Assembly (NCBI GenBank): GCA_043228905.1
Contig: JBHGNT010000004.1
Location: forward strand, 10,230,001 to 10,294,000
Direction of reading: 5' to 3'
Length of the DNA stretch: 64,000 bases
DNA from: Azolla caroliniana
Lineage: Eukaryota; Polypodiophyta
In this document: positions 45,323 to 56,400 of the stretch, one piece after another
Numbering within the stretch: the first letter of the stretch is position 1
Layout: each line of letters begins with the position of its first letter
Translations under genes and position numbers: made by a program
The notes under the pieces: model-generated
The model's database searches: none
Told to the model about the DNA's origin: nothing
The model's input: only the letters and a program-made list of their open reading frames with translations

Positions 45323-48300
45323 ATGGAAGGCGGCAGCAGCGGGCAGCCGGGGATGATGGTGCTGAATGCGCAGAACTACGCCGACTGGAAGATAAAGATG
45401 GAGGATCTGCTCATTGTTCGGGACCTGTATGAACCGATCGACAGGTCGGAAATACCCAAGGGGGTACTTGAGACGGAATGGAGGCTTCTGAACCGGAAAG
45501 CCGTTGCAACCATTCGGCAATACGTCGACGTGAGCGTTCTACAACACGTGGCGAACGACACCAACGCATATGAGATGTGGCGGAAGCTGTCGGGCCTCTA
45601 CGAGAGGAAGAATGCGTTGAACCGGACCTCCCTGATGAGAAAGATAGTGAACCTCAAGTACCGGGACGGCGAGAGCATGGTGGAACACGTAAGCACGTTC
45701 ATGGGATTCGTGAACCAGCTTGCGGCGATCAAGTTCCCGTTGGAGGATGCAATGCAAGCCATCATCCTGATGTGTACATTGCCGGACAGCTGGGAGAACT
45801 TGGTGGTGACTCTCAGCACCTCCTGCACCGAAGATAACTTGTCTCTACAAACGGTAAAGACAAGCATCTTGAACGAAGAAGCGCGTCGGAGAGATAAAGA
45901 ACCGGTTTCCGATCCGAAGATGCTGCTTACCGAATCGGATCGGGGAAGACAATGGAACCGGAGTCCGCAAAGACGGGAGAAGTCGGGGACCCGGTCGCAG
46001 TCAAGAGGAAGACCCACATGCTTCCACTGTGGGAAGCCGGGGCACTTCCGGAAGAATTGTCGGCATTACCGAAAAGACAACGGAGCCGACGACACCGATT
46101 CGAAGAAGTCACCGGAGCGAAACGGTGCATACCGAGGAGCCACGGACCGGAGAGGTCCGGATCGGCGAGGGCAGGACCGGAAAGGAACGACGGCACTCGC
46201 GGCAAGTGAAGAAGAGATAATGCTCATTACCGAAGAGAGGGAGCTGAACCTTGCCGGTGTAGAGATGACCTGGGTGGTCGATTCCGGAGCGTCGTTCCAC
46301 CTGACCCCGGAGAAGAAATACTTCTCATCCTACACAGCCGGTGAGCATGGCTGTGTCCGGATGGGAAATGAAGGCACATGCCGGATTGCCGGCATAGGAG
46401 ACGTGTGGCTGATGACATCAACCGGATGCAAGATGCTGCTGAAGGATGTGCGACACGTTCCGGAGGTCCGATTGAACCTGATCTCGGCCGGGAGGCTAGA
46501 TGATGAAGGCTACACGGGTAGCATCCGGAACGGTGTCATGAAGTTCAGCAAGGGGAGCCTGATAGTGGCTCGGGCCCGGAAGGTCAACACACTGTACCTG
46601 ATGAATTCCTGGCTATGTCCGGAGGAGCTGAACGTGGCAGCCGACACTGCCGGTGAGCTGTGGCACAAGAGACTGTGCCACATGAGTGAGAAGGGGATGA
46701 AGAGGCTTGCAGAAGACAACCTTATTCCAGTGAAGCATGTGCACCTGGAGAAGTGCACCGACTGCTTGGCCGGTAAGCAAAACCGGACCTCCTTCCACTC
46801 AAGGCCACCGACGAGACGTAGTGTACCATTGGAGTTGGTGCACACTGATGTGTGTCAGGTAGAAACGAAGTCACATGGCGGAGCCCAATACTTCGTAACA
46901 TTCATAGATGACCACAGCCGGAAGCTGTGGACGGCACCGTTGAAGACAAAGGACCAAGTATTGTCCGTCTTCAAAGAACTCCACGCGAGAGTGGAAAGGG
47001 AATCCGGCAAGAAGCTGAAAGCGATACGAGCAGATAACGGAGGGGAATACCGGGGGCTGTTCCAGGAGTACTGTCGCTCGAAGGGAATCCGGCTCGAGTT
47101 CACCGTGCCGAAGACGCCGGAACTGAACGGGCTGGCCGAGAGGATGAACCGGACCATAATGGAGAGGGTCCGGAGTATGCTGGCACATGCGAAATTACCC
47201 AAGGGATTTTGGGCTGAGGCAATGTCGACGGCGACATACGTGATAAACAGATCACCCTCAGTGCCTTTGGACGGAGACACGCCGCAGAGAGTGTGGACCG
47301 GTAGGGAAGTTTCCTACCGGCATCTGAAGGTGTTCGGGTGTCTCACATATGTGCATGTGGCAAAGGACCGGAGAGGAAAGTTAGATCCAAAGACCCGGCC
47401 ATGCATATTCCTCGGTTACGGCGACGACGAGTTCGGCTACCGAGTATGGGACCCGGTCGACAAGAAGATATTCAGGAGTCGAGATATCATCTTCATGGAG
47501 AACAAGACACTCGCCGACTGGGAGTCGGAGAAGAAGATGAAGAGCTCCAAGTCGACCGGTGAGGATCAACTCTACGAGGAGCAGTCCCGACCGGCAAGGG
47601 ACCGGTTAGCACTCGAGGATCCGGCCGAAGACGGTGAAGAAACAGAACCGGCCGAGGAAGATGAAACTGATACCGGAACCAACCCCGATCCCGAAATGGA
47701 TTCGGATGAAGAGGAAACGGAGGAGCCGGTTATCGAAGCTCCGGAACGGAGATACCCTCTAAGAGAGAGAAGGGCCCCCCGGAGATTTCCGGAACCAGAG
47801 CACGTGCTGCTAACCGACGAGGGGGAGCCGGAGAGTTTTGAAGAAGCAAAGCTTGACACCCATAGCCGCAGGTGGTTAAGTGCCATGCAGGAGGAGATGG
47901 ATTCCCTGCATGAGAACCACACATATGAACTTGTGGAGTTGCCGAAAGGAAAGCGAGCACTTCGAAACAAGTGGGTGTTCAAGCTGAAACCGGGAGATGC
48001 CGGAAACACCCCGAGATACAAAGCCAGGATCGTGGTGAAGGGGTTCCAGCAAAAGAAGGGCGTCGACTTCGACGAGATATTTGCCCCGGTAGTGAAGATG
48101 ACCTCCATCCGGACGGTGCTGAGCATAGCGGCAAGCATGGACCTCGAGGTAGAACAGATGGACGTGAAGACGGCATTCCTTCACGGTGACCTCGAAGAAG
48201 AGATCTACATGCAGCAACCGGAAGGATTCGAGAAGAAAGGGAAGGAGCACCTGGTATGCCGGTTGAAGAAGAGCCTTTACGGACTGAAGGAGGCTCCCCG

Positions 48301-49396
48301 GCAATGGTACCGGAAGTTCGACTCCTTCATGACCGACGAAGGGTACCACAAAACGCAGTCCGATCACTGCGTGTTTGTGAAGAAGTTCGAAGGAGGAGAC
48401 TTTCTAATACTCCTCCTGTACGTGGACGACATGTTGATCGTCGGACGGGACCAGGGCAAGATACGGATGCTGAAGAAAGCACTTCACCGAACCTTCTCAA
48501 TGAAGGACCTGGGTCCGGCGAGGCAAATACTAGGGATGCACATCATCCGAGACCGGAAGAAGAAGCAGTTGTGGCTGTCACAGGAGAAGTACGTAACAAA
48601 GGTGCTTCACCGGTTCAACATGTCGGAAGCAAGACCGGTCGGATCGACCCTCCCGGCAAACTGCAAGTTGTCCAACAAGCAAAGTCCCAAGACAAAGGCT
48701 GAAAAGGAGGATATGATGAAAGTGCCGTATGCCTCAGCCGTCGGGAGCTTGATGTACGCCATGGTGTGTACGAGACCGGACATAGGATATGCAGTCGGAG
48801 TGGTGAGCCGGTACATGAGCAATCCCGGCAAAGAGCATTGGAACGCGGTCAAGTGGATACTCCGATACCTAAAGGGCACGGCAAACGTGTGCCTCCGATT
48901 CGGCTCCGGTAAGCCCGAACTCGACGGCTTTACCGATTCGGATATGTCGGCTGATGCAGACACCAGCCGGTCCACATCAGGGTATGTGATGACGTATGCA
49001 GGGGGAGCTGTTTCGTGGCAGTCGAGGCTGCAGAAGACGTTTGCGTTGTCAACCACGGAGGCGGAGTACATGGCGGCTGTTGAAGCCGGCAAGGAAATAA
49101 TATGGATGAAGGACTTTATTAGAGAGCTCGGTATCCGGCAAGAGGAGTACCGACTCTACTGCGACAGTCAGAGTGCCATCCACCTTGCGAAGAACGCGGC
49201 CTATCACTCCCGGACGAAGCACATCCAGCGAAGATATCACTGGATCCGGGAAAGGATAGAAGACCAGGAGTTCGTGCTGACGAAGATCCACACGGAAGAG
49301 AACGGGTCAGATATGCTGACCAAAGTGCTCACACCCGACAAGCTGGGAGCGTGCCGGAAGAGAGTCGGATTGGAGAGACATCCCATGCCGAAGTGA
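45323..49396 (+). CDS. Copia E gag-pol polyprotein, 1357 aa, intact
   Basis: The start at 45323 ('MEGGSSGQPGMMVLNAQNY') follows the PBS by 17 bases; an in-frame ATG at 45266 lies in the LTR, upstream of the PBS, and is less likely. Domains: gag (1-225), CCHC knuckle 'CFHCGKPGHFRKNC' (about 233-246), aspartic protease 'VVDSGASFHL' (about 315), integrase HHCC ('CTDCLAGKQNRTSF') and DDE core ('VHTDVCQVE', 'DNGGEYRG', 'LNGLAERMN'), RT 'DVKTAFLHGDLEEEIY' and 'LLYVDDMLIVG', and RNase H 'TDSDMSADADTSRSTSGY'. The stop TGA overlaps the first base of the polypurine tract. No stop or frameshift in 4 kb, and catalytic residues all look present, consistent with recent activity. Gag and pol are in one frame, so ratio control must come from processing or splicing. 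Confidence 0.97.
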   Translation: MEGGSSGQPGMMVLNAQNYADWKIKMEDLLIVRDLYEPIDRSEIPKGVLETEWRLLNRKAVATIRQYVDVSVLQHVANDTNAYEMWRKLSGLYERKNALNRTSLMRKIVNLKYRDGESMVEHVSTFMGFVNQLAAIKFPLEDAMQAIILMCTLPDSWENLVVTLSTSCTEDNLSLQTVKTSILNEEARRRDKEPVSDPKMLLTESDRGRQWNRSPQRREKSGTRSQSRGRPTCFHCGKPGHFRKNCRHYRKDNGADDTDSKKSPERNGAYRGATDRRGPDRRGQDRKGTTALAASEEEIMLITEERELNLAGVEMTWVVDSGASFHLTPEKKYFSSYTAGEHGCVRMGNEGTCRIAGIGDVWLMTSTGCKMLLKDVRHVPEVRLNLISAGRLDDEGYTGSIRNGVMKFSKGSLIVARARKVNTLYLMNSWLCPEELNVAADTAGELWHKRLCHMSEKGMKRLAEDNLIPVKHVHLEKCTDCLAGKQNRTSFHSRPPTRRSVPLELVHTDVCQVETKSHGGAQYFVTFIDDHSRKLWTAPLKTKDQVLSVFKELHARVERESGKKLKAIRADNGGEYRGLFQEYCRSKGIRLEFTVPKTPELNGLAERMNRTIMERVRSMLAHAKLPKGFWAEAMSTATYVINRSPSVPLDGDTPQRVWTGREVSYRHLKVFGCLTYVHVAKDRRGKLDPKTRPCIFLGYGDDEFGYRVWDPVDKKIFRSRDIIFMENKTLADWESEKKMKSSKSTGEDQLYEEQSRPARDRLALEDPAEDGEETEPAEEDETDTGTNPDPEMDSDEEETEEPVIEAPERRYPLRERRAPRRFPEPEHVLLTDEGEPESFEEAKLDTHSRRWLSAMQEEMDSLHENHTYELVELPKGKRALRNKWVFKLKPGDAGNTPRYKARIVVKGFQQKKGVDFDEIFAPVVKMTSIRTVLSIAASMDLEVEQMDVKTAFLHGDLEEEIYMQQPEGFEKKGKEHLVCRLKKSLYGLKEAPRQWYRKFDSFMTDEGYHKTQSDHCVFVKKFEGGDFLILLLYVDDMLIVGRDQGKIRMLKKALHRTFSMKDLGPARQILGMHIIRDRKKKQLWLSQEKYVTKVLHRFNMSEARPVGSTLPANCKLSNKQSPKTKAEKEDMMKVPYASAVGSLMYAMVCTRPDIGYAVGVVSRYMSNPGKEHWNAVKWILRYLKGTANVCLRFGSGKPELDGFTDSDMSADADTSRSTSGYVMTYAGGAVSWQSRLQKTFALSTTEAEYMAAVEAGKEIIWMKDFIRELGIRQEEYRLYCDSQSAIHLAKNAAYHSRTKHIQRRYHWIRERIEDQEFVLTKIHTEENGSDMLTKVLTPDKLGACRKRVGLERHPMPK

Positions 49397-49406
49397 AGGG
49401 GGAGTT
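49396..49406 (+). other. Copia E polypurine tract
   Basis: AAGGGGGAGTT immediately upstream of the 3' LTR; primes plus-strand DNA synthesis. Confidence 0.92.
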
Positions 49407-50048
49407 TGTTGGGATTTCGGTCCCTCCGGATGGGATGTCCGGAGATGAATGACGGCAAGCCCGGTTGCGGTTACGGAACCGGATGATGAAGAGTACCCGG
49501 CATGAAGCCGGATGAAGAGTACCCGGATACGGATCCGGATGATGAAGACCCCGGTTACGGAGCCGGATGACGAATGTACCCGGAGAGAGATCCGGATGCG
49601 GGGACATATTTGTGAATATGTTTGCCAAGAGCCCTTGAGGCTATATTTGTAAATAGCCCGAAAGTCATATGTGTATAAATATGACTTAGGGCAAACAGTT
49701 TTGTGTTTGTTGCTCATTTTATGTTTTCAGCCGAGAGAGAGCAAAGTGAGAGCAGCCGAGAGAGAGAGAAAGAGAGAGGAAGGAAGAGGTCGACGCCTCT
49801 GTGTAATACCGCCGCCTGTGGCGAAGGCAGTGAGCTCAAGGTTGTTGCCTTGTAGCTTCACCATTGTACATCTCTGTGTATAGTGATAGTTGGAGTTTGA
49901 GGACTCCCGTGGTTTTTCCCATTTAGGGTTTTCCACGTAAAACATCCTGTGTACTCTTCTCTCTATTGTCTTCGTGCATTTCGTGTATTTCCCGTTTTCT
50001 GAAAATCGATCCTATTCCTCGGTTGTGGCCGAGCACTGTTGTTCAACA
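49407..50048 (+). repeat. Copia E 3' LTR
   Basis: 642 bp, almost identical to the 5' copy. The main difference is an extra GAGAGAAAGAGA at about 49760. Confidence 0.97.
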
Positions 50049-50115
50049 ACTCCCTTGGTGCATAATAATTCTTCAATTGCTTTTCAGCTTTCAAATATAT
50101 AATATTGTTAGATTG

Positions 50116-51937
50116 ATGACTGCTCAATCCTTGCAATTCCTTGACATGGATGGATTTTGGGGTGAAAGAAGAACTAATGAGGACAGGTACTATTCAAATT
50201 CATTCAAAAAATATGTTATAGTCATTGAATGTTTTAATGAAGATGTTCTATTTTCAGCAATGGCAACAAGGTTTATGTACGAAGGAGGAAAACAAACCAC
50301 GATTCAAGATTGATGGAGACCCAAGACAATATGGATGAGGCAAGGGCTTTAGAAAGTGTAGACATTGTAAGCCAACAGACCCACTGTGAATCGACAAATG
50401 TGATAAATGTTGATAGGACTTCATCAGGTAAGGGTTTAGATAAGGCTAATTGATACAAAATCTTTTTTTGTAATGCATCTTATACATTGTCGTCATTGTG
50501 AAATCAGGTGGAGTTGACACCCTCCAAATGTTCAAGTGTGTTCGAGATCCAATGGGGATCAAATGTCGAGTATGCATAGTTGCAAAGTCGTGCTAGGAAA
50601 ACCCACGATGGTTTCACAAGAAAGTGGATCTGGAGGCACATTTATTGAAGGAACATGGCGTTAGGACCGTGTTTCCAAGAGGGTTGAAGATAGTGGAAGA
50701 GGAGGAAGCATTGGAAGGTAGTCCCAGATACTTTAGCAACTACGAACGAGAGAGATCAATCAATCACTTTTTTAATGTTGATAAAAAATATAATAGAGCT
50801 CATCTGTCCCACTTAAGAACAATAAAGCAAAAAGCACTCGAGGAATACAATGCAATCCCTAATGATCTTCGATCTTGCACAGAGGCTGAATTTGTACAAA
50901 ACTTTACATGCCACAAGATCGAGAAATATGATTCTACAAAAGAGACGCGGATAGAGAAGATTAAGGCTAAGATTGCAAAAGGTTACGACTTTTATGTAAG
51001 TATTTTATTTTGGGTTTAGGGTATTTTTAATAATACTCATCGAACTAATAATATGTTGCCAATTTGATACCTTATAGTGTAGGGCTCAAAAGGTGCAAAT
51101 AGACAAAGAAGATTGGAACATCTCAACTAGCGGTGGGCATAAGACACAATTTAACTTGGAAGCATACCCACCGGGTAGAGCCAAAATCCCAGTGAGACGG
51201 CCAAAGTTGGACCCGACCTTATGGGTACATATTCCATTTGAGTCAAAGGAGGATTATGAAGATGTCGGCTACGTTCAGATCGCATACAGGGAAGTCATAA
51301 GATCCTTATCCATGACAAATGGAAAGACATTCACCAGGTGTTCTGGTTGTACAATCGATGATTTAGTGTACTAACAATCAACATTCGAAGGGTATTCTCA
51401 TGTTGTAATATTATGATGCAAAACAGATTCCAACTTTTTTGTAGAAGGTTGAATTTGTCTGTTTACATCGGGGAACGTGAATTGCAATCGATGTGCACCC
51501 ACGGAGAGATGGCATCGACATGGTCCATGAATAATCCAATTGTATTTATTGACCCAATGAATGAATAAGCCAGCTACTAGGGAATTTAAGAGTTTGGCAG
51601 AAATGGCTATAACCAAAGTCACAAGCACCGTCGCAGACCATAAAATCATACCTGAGAACCGATATACTAAAATCCATATACCAACTCAGCCCAACGAAAC
51701 AGATTGCATATATTATGTAATGCAAACAATTCGTATGTTTGTCGAAGAGTTCGCTTATGGCCTCAAATCACCAAACTTCGTAAGTATCTTATTATTTCCA
51801 TTTTCTATAGTCACCCTCGATTATTGGTTCTTATACATCCTATTTGGTAGGGGTCTGAGCATTGGTACGACGATGATGACGTCTACCTTCTACGCGTTAC
51901 AATTGCTAAGTGGGCACGACGTGTTTTGGGTTTCTGA
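50116..51937 (+). pseudogene. Six-exon zinc-finger / Ulp1-like cysteine protease gene of a transposon, two lesions
   Basis: Six pieces join in frame at GT-AG sites: 50116-50186, 50258-50427, 50508-50995, 51078-51337, 51445-51779 and 51851-51937. Exon 3 shows a C2H2-like unit ('CRVC' followed by 'HKKVDLEAHLLKEHG'). Exon 5 matches the C-terminal half of Ulp1-like C48 proteases carried by plant DNA transposons: 'VFIDPMN' then 'KSLAEMAITKV' and 'IPTQPNETDCIYYVM' with the Gln and catalytic Cys. The His of the triad is not obvious ahead of the 'IDP' strand. Two lesions: a TAG in exon 3 (after 'VAKSC') and a 4-bp duplication (AATG) at about 51556-51563 that ends exon 5 early. The start may be incomplete, because copia E inserted 68 bp upstream. 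The host function would be desumoylation, but its role in transposons is unknown. Confidence 0.7.
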
Positions 51938-52905
51938 ACTTATAACCTGATCCTGTTTTCTGTCATCCTCTATATGGCTTGTACATGTTTATTATACCCC
52001 TCAGTATTGTAATTGGGTTTATTGTAATAGCCACACTTGTATCTCAGAGACGTAATATTGGTCCATTTGTTAAAGCCATATGGCATGTGTAAACAAACTT
52101 GTAGGTACTCTCGGTATTAAAGTCAATTGTCTTGCAATTTTGGACAATATGAATGCCTTGTAGGTATTGTAAATTTCGGCATGTAATTTTGCCCACAATA
52201 TATTGTATTTTACGTGTCAATACAAAGCCACACTTTTTGATAAATTCTTGTGCATATTGTAGTAACTTTTGTTTGTGCATATTACGCTATAAACAATGAA
52301 TCAGACGTGTTGCTTCTTTCAATATTATGTCATAATTGGGCAAACGGATATATGTCAATAATAGTATATATGGAAGTTGAAAATTGATGTTAGATATATA
52401 TGGTATATATGTTGTACATTATCACCTAACCCGGAAAGTAATATTTGCACCTAACCCGGGAAAGTATTTGTAATATGGCATCGGGAGGTTCAATAAGTCG
52501 GAAGCAACAAATTGGTGTGAAAAGAGGAGCCATGCCCAACATTTCACAAGAACTTATTGGCAGCTCCCCAAACATGACCAAAACACACACTGGCTGACTA
52601 CAAAGAGGTGCTCGTCGTGCTAAGAGGTGGTTGCCAATATGTGACACTAAGAAGGTTCGGTGTTTGCATTGTGATGGTTTGACATTGACTGACTTCAAGA
52701 GACTCCAATGCAAATTGCTACAAAAATTGTGGGTGTATCTTGCCGTGCTTTGAACAAGAGCCTTGATCTCATAATTTTTATTACATTACATCATGTGATT
52801 ATTATATGTAAAATCATGCAATTTTGTATTATAAAAATTAGGCTTGATATTTTTGAGTAATCTTAGCATCTTTTTTTAACTATGATCTCTTCATAAATTT
52901 TAATT
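51938..52905 (+). other. Transposon interior with a small broken frame
   Basis: Mostly AT-rich non-coding DNA. At 52436-52465 two CCTAACCCGGG-like motifs appear in the orientation of the left end. A frame at 52475-52753 (about 92 codons with one TGA) starts 'MASGGSISRKQQIGVKRGAM' and holds 'KVRCLHCDGLTLTDFKRLQC', a C-x2-C pair. It resembles the first exon of a BED/C2H2-type transposon protein but I cannot assign it. Confidence 0.4.
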
Positions 52906-53371
52906 GGGTACTTGGGTTAGGTGCATGCACCCGGGTTAGGTTAGACCTGGGTTAGGTGTGACAGAGGCTTGTTAGACCCGGGTTAGATGTGACTGAGGCA
53001 ATTGTTAGACTACCCGGGTTAGATGTGAGAGATCCGATTGTCAGACCCGGGTTAGATGTGACAGAGGCAATTGTCAAACCCGGGTTATAGATGTGAGAGA
53101 TCCGATTGTCAGACTCGGGTTAGATGTGACAGAGGCAATTGTGAGACCCAGGTTATAGATGTGAGAGATCCGATTGTCAGACCCGGGTTAGATGTAACAA
53201 AGGCAATTGTCATACCCGGGTTAGGTTTTCAGCGCGCGCTTTTTGTGGATAGAGATCGAACGGTGCAGATCACAGGCGCCATTCAAAACGTGTCCTGCAC
53301 CGTCCGTGTCCGCGATTTCCTCACCCTCACCAGGAGGCCTAATTATGATTTGGTTGCACATAGAAACGAGC
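52906..53371 (+). repeat. Right inverted terminal segment with ACCCGGGTTAG repeats
   Basis: Eleven copies of ACCCGGGTTAG or close variants at 52910-53225, spaced about 33 bp. The spacers alternate between AGAGATCCGATTGTCAG and ACAGAGGCAATTGTCA types, so the true unit is a dimer of about 66 bp. After them 53226-53368 matches the left terminal segment (35584-35740) in reverse orientation, and the match stops at GAAACG. The following CCAGAGACA resembles the left flank. Confidence 0.75.
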
Positions 53372-53398
53372 CAGAGACAGACAGACAGACAGACGGAC

Positions 53399-53440
<42 letters not shown>
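53399..53440. repeat. (GA)n tract in the probable 5' UTR
   Basis: About 42 bases of GA dinucleotides after a short (CAGA)n run, roughly 45-85 bp ahead of the next gene's start codon. Such tracts are common in plant 5' UTRs and bind GAGA-type factors; no direct evidence here. Confidence 0.85.
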
Positions 53441-53444
<4 letters not shown>

Positions 53445-53483
53445 AAAGCAAAAGGAAACTGTGTTTGATTGATTGAATTTCCA

Positions 53484-56400
53484 ATGGATCGAGGAGGCGG
53501 AGCGTCGAAGAAGAAGACGAAGGGGACGGCGGAGGCGGAGGCGGAGGCGGAGGAGGTGAGCCCTCAGGATGTCCTCAATTCCCTCATGAACGATGGGACC
53601 TTCGACAGCCTTCGCCACAAGATCATCAACCAGCTTAAGCACAACGTAAGTCTTCTGCTTCCGCTGCTGCTTCCTGTTCAAAACCCTAATTTATATCGTT
53701 GGCTCTCTTGACAGAACCTAAATTTGTTCTTTTCTGTCCTTCTCTCTCTCTCTCTCTCTTTTGTTTGTACCTCCTACATCTGAATCTGTCATTACTTTGC
53801 ATGGGGTTTCCTGTCTTTTCTCGGTTCCACCGCATCTTTCCTGTCATTATTTCCGTGGATTTGTGTCTTTCCTTGTGTGATTCTTTGTTTCGACCACAAT
53901 CTCTTCTGTCTTGGTTCTGTCGTCATTTTGATGAAACACCATCGAAATATACTTTCTAGCTTTATTCCTCCTTGGTTTATTATCATCTCCATGAAATGTA
54001 TTTCATTGTTTGATTTTATCCATTTCCTTGATATACATTTTACCAACTTGGTCTCTTCCGCACCTTATCATTTCCATGTAAATTGTATTACCTGCACTTA
54101 TTCTTTTCAATCGCGTCTTTCTTTCTTATAGAAGCTGCCACGGAGAAGTATTTTTTCTAGTTAGATCCTCTTCTATTTTTTATCACTCCCATGGAATCCT
54201 AGCTTTATATGTCTGTAGGGCATCCCTTCTTTTCTTCAACAGTCTACCACATCTTTCTCACGTGAAGCATGTCATGGAAAATATTTGTTTTTCCAGAGCC
54301 ATTCCGTTCTGTTTATTCATTGTTTTGCATAAAATTCTAAAATTTTATATGTAAAGATTCCTTTTTGTTTCACCACACCTTTATACCAGGATGTTTTTTT
54401 TTCTGTCTTGGTTCTTATCTTTTCTGTAGAATTTGTTCTTTTGCCGGATTCTTTGGTTGTACCATATCTTTCTGTCATCTAGAGTTTTGTTGTTCCAGCA
54501 TGATTCTCTTCTGCATCGTTATCATTTCCTGTATCAAAGAATTCCCAGCGAGATCCAATGCAAAAGGACAAAATCATTGAAGTCTCGGCTGTGTTCCATG
54601 TGAACAACTGCTTGATGAGTGATTGCCATGTCCAATCTGATGAAGAGGAGTATTTCTCACTGTTCCATCCAGGCATTGTGGTACAAAAATGAGTGAAAAT
54701 GAATTCAGGAAATGGCATGGTTTTCTGGCTTTTATAGAAACATTTGTTTTGCAGCCATGCTTTCAGTCATGCTACTATATGTTAGAATTAACCTCAATAG
54801 GTCTCTCTACTGTACATGTGAACATCATTACCATAATATTCAGATTGATGTTCTAAAGTGGACTCCATAGGGCAACTCCTAGGTATGAATTAACTCGCAG
54901 TGGTGCTAAAGCCATGGACAAAATAACAGAAATATGCTTCATCTGCAATGGAGACACTACTAAGGACAACAAACAAAGCTCTTATGTTTTAATTCGTATA
55001 ATTCTTTGTACTATGTGGCACTTAATTCCATGATGCATATTTGCTAAAAAACTGGAAGCAGGCCCAGAGGTTTGACTTGTAGCGAGAGTGACAAGAGAGA
55101 GAAAAATTGCTGAGGCTAGAAAATATAGAAGAATAGGTAGGAGACATATGTACGTTTTTGGAGCATCCTCATCATCTGTTTTGTGGGACAAAAGTATGCA
55201 GTTTTATTAGAATGTGGTTTTAGGGCACTTGAGCCACTATACATTGGCCAAAAGACCTAAATATGTCCTAGACGCATTCCAGAGATGGTATTGTGAAATG
55301 GTCTTCATAAGTTTACAAATGGAGAGTTCTTGGGCCTTCATACCGAACAACCTTCCACTTAAAGGGCCAATAAGGTTCCTTTAAGCTATGTAAGTCTCAC
55401 TAGCTGAAGACAATTTAAATCTTGTGCCGTTGAGAGGTACTTCTAGTGAGAGCATCTACAGGATTCTGTGCAGCGCTGATTTTATGCAATGAGAAGATTT
55501 CATCTTCTATCACTGCTAGTAATCAGTAACAGTTTGGGAGTATCAAGCTCAAACCCTTTCAAACCAAATCATTTAAAAATTTTGAAATTTAAACCGAACT
55601 GAAACCAAACCATGAAATATGTGAACTGAAACCACACAAGTCAAACTGTTCAAGATAACTGCAAACCATTTAGCCGCAGTTTCACTATTCAGTTTTAGCT
55701 TGAACCAAATTGTTAAACGGGTATTGTTTCTTTAAAACTCGAAAAGAAAAATGTAAAAAAGTTGTTAAGGTTCGAATTAAAAACCTCATAATACATATTA
55801 CATAGTTTAGAAAGTTAATTTATGCATTTAATAAATATTTAAAAATGTTCCCCGAACTGTGCTGTGGTTTTGAAGCCAAACAAGTCGCAAACTGTTAAGC
55901 CAATAAATGCTCCCTGACGAAGTGATACCACACGTCAATGTGATCAGAGCATGCACAAAACATTGCATTTGTAGCAAAGCATATGCCACTTTGGCAATCA
56001 AAAGGATGTTTTGATGTCCTGTTGGATAAACGTTTAAATATATTCAGCCTCAGTAATAGTTAATGCAACTGTCCCTTGCAATGATGGAATACCATGAAAT
56101 TGTTAGAAATATTGAGAATCGATTAGATAGGTATATAGAATTACAACCACAGAGATGGATATATGAAAACAAAACTTCTATTACATATGAGAGTAGCTCA
56201 CAGTGGTAGTTCACCCATGCGTTCACACCTTAGAGCTTGGATGGGATCTGGACCAGCTCACTACAAAATTAGTGGGGACTGATGATCAATACACCACTGT
56301 GTAAGAGAGTGGATTATATTCTCTGTTTGGTCTGAGTGTAACATTAAATGTGCATGTCAGTTGATAGTAGTGGAGATATTCCTTTTCTGTCAACTGACTT

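Larger units (their letters stand above)
44657..50053 (+). mobile_element. Ty1/copia element E, complete and very young
   Basis: Target duplication ACTCC at 44657-44661 and 50049-50053 brackets LTRs at 44662-45291 and 49407-50048. PBS, polypurine tract and one uninterrupted gag-pol frame are all present. The LTRs differ by about three or four single-base changes, a short rearranged GTT-rich spot and a 12-bp GA-type expansion, so the insertion is recent. This is the only element in the window that could be autonomous today. Confidence 0.97.

Noticed and set aside
52906-53225. Possible CRISPR-like array
   Set aside because: Repeats are short, degenerate and separated by spacers that are themselves repeated; the context is a plant nuclear genome. 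It is a subterminal repeat field or minisatellite.
53071-53472. Open frame of 133 codons with repeated 'R-CDRGNCETQV'-like units
   Set aside because: It is a translation of the 33-bp ACCCGGGTTAG array and the following GA tract, without coding character.
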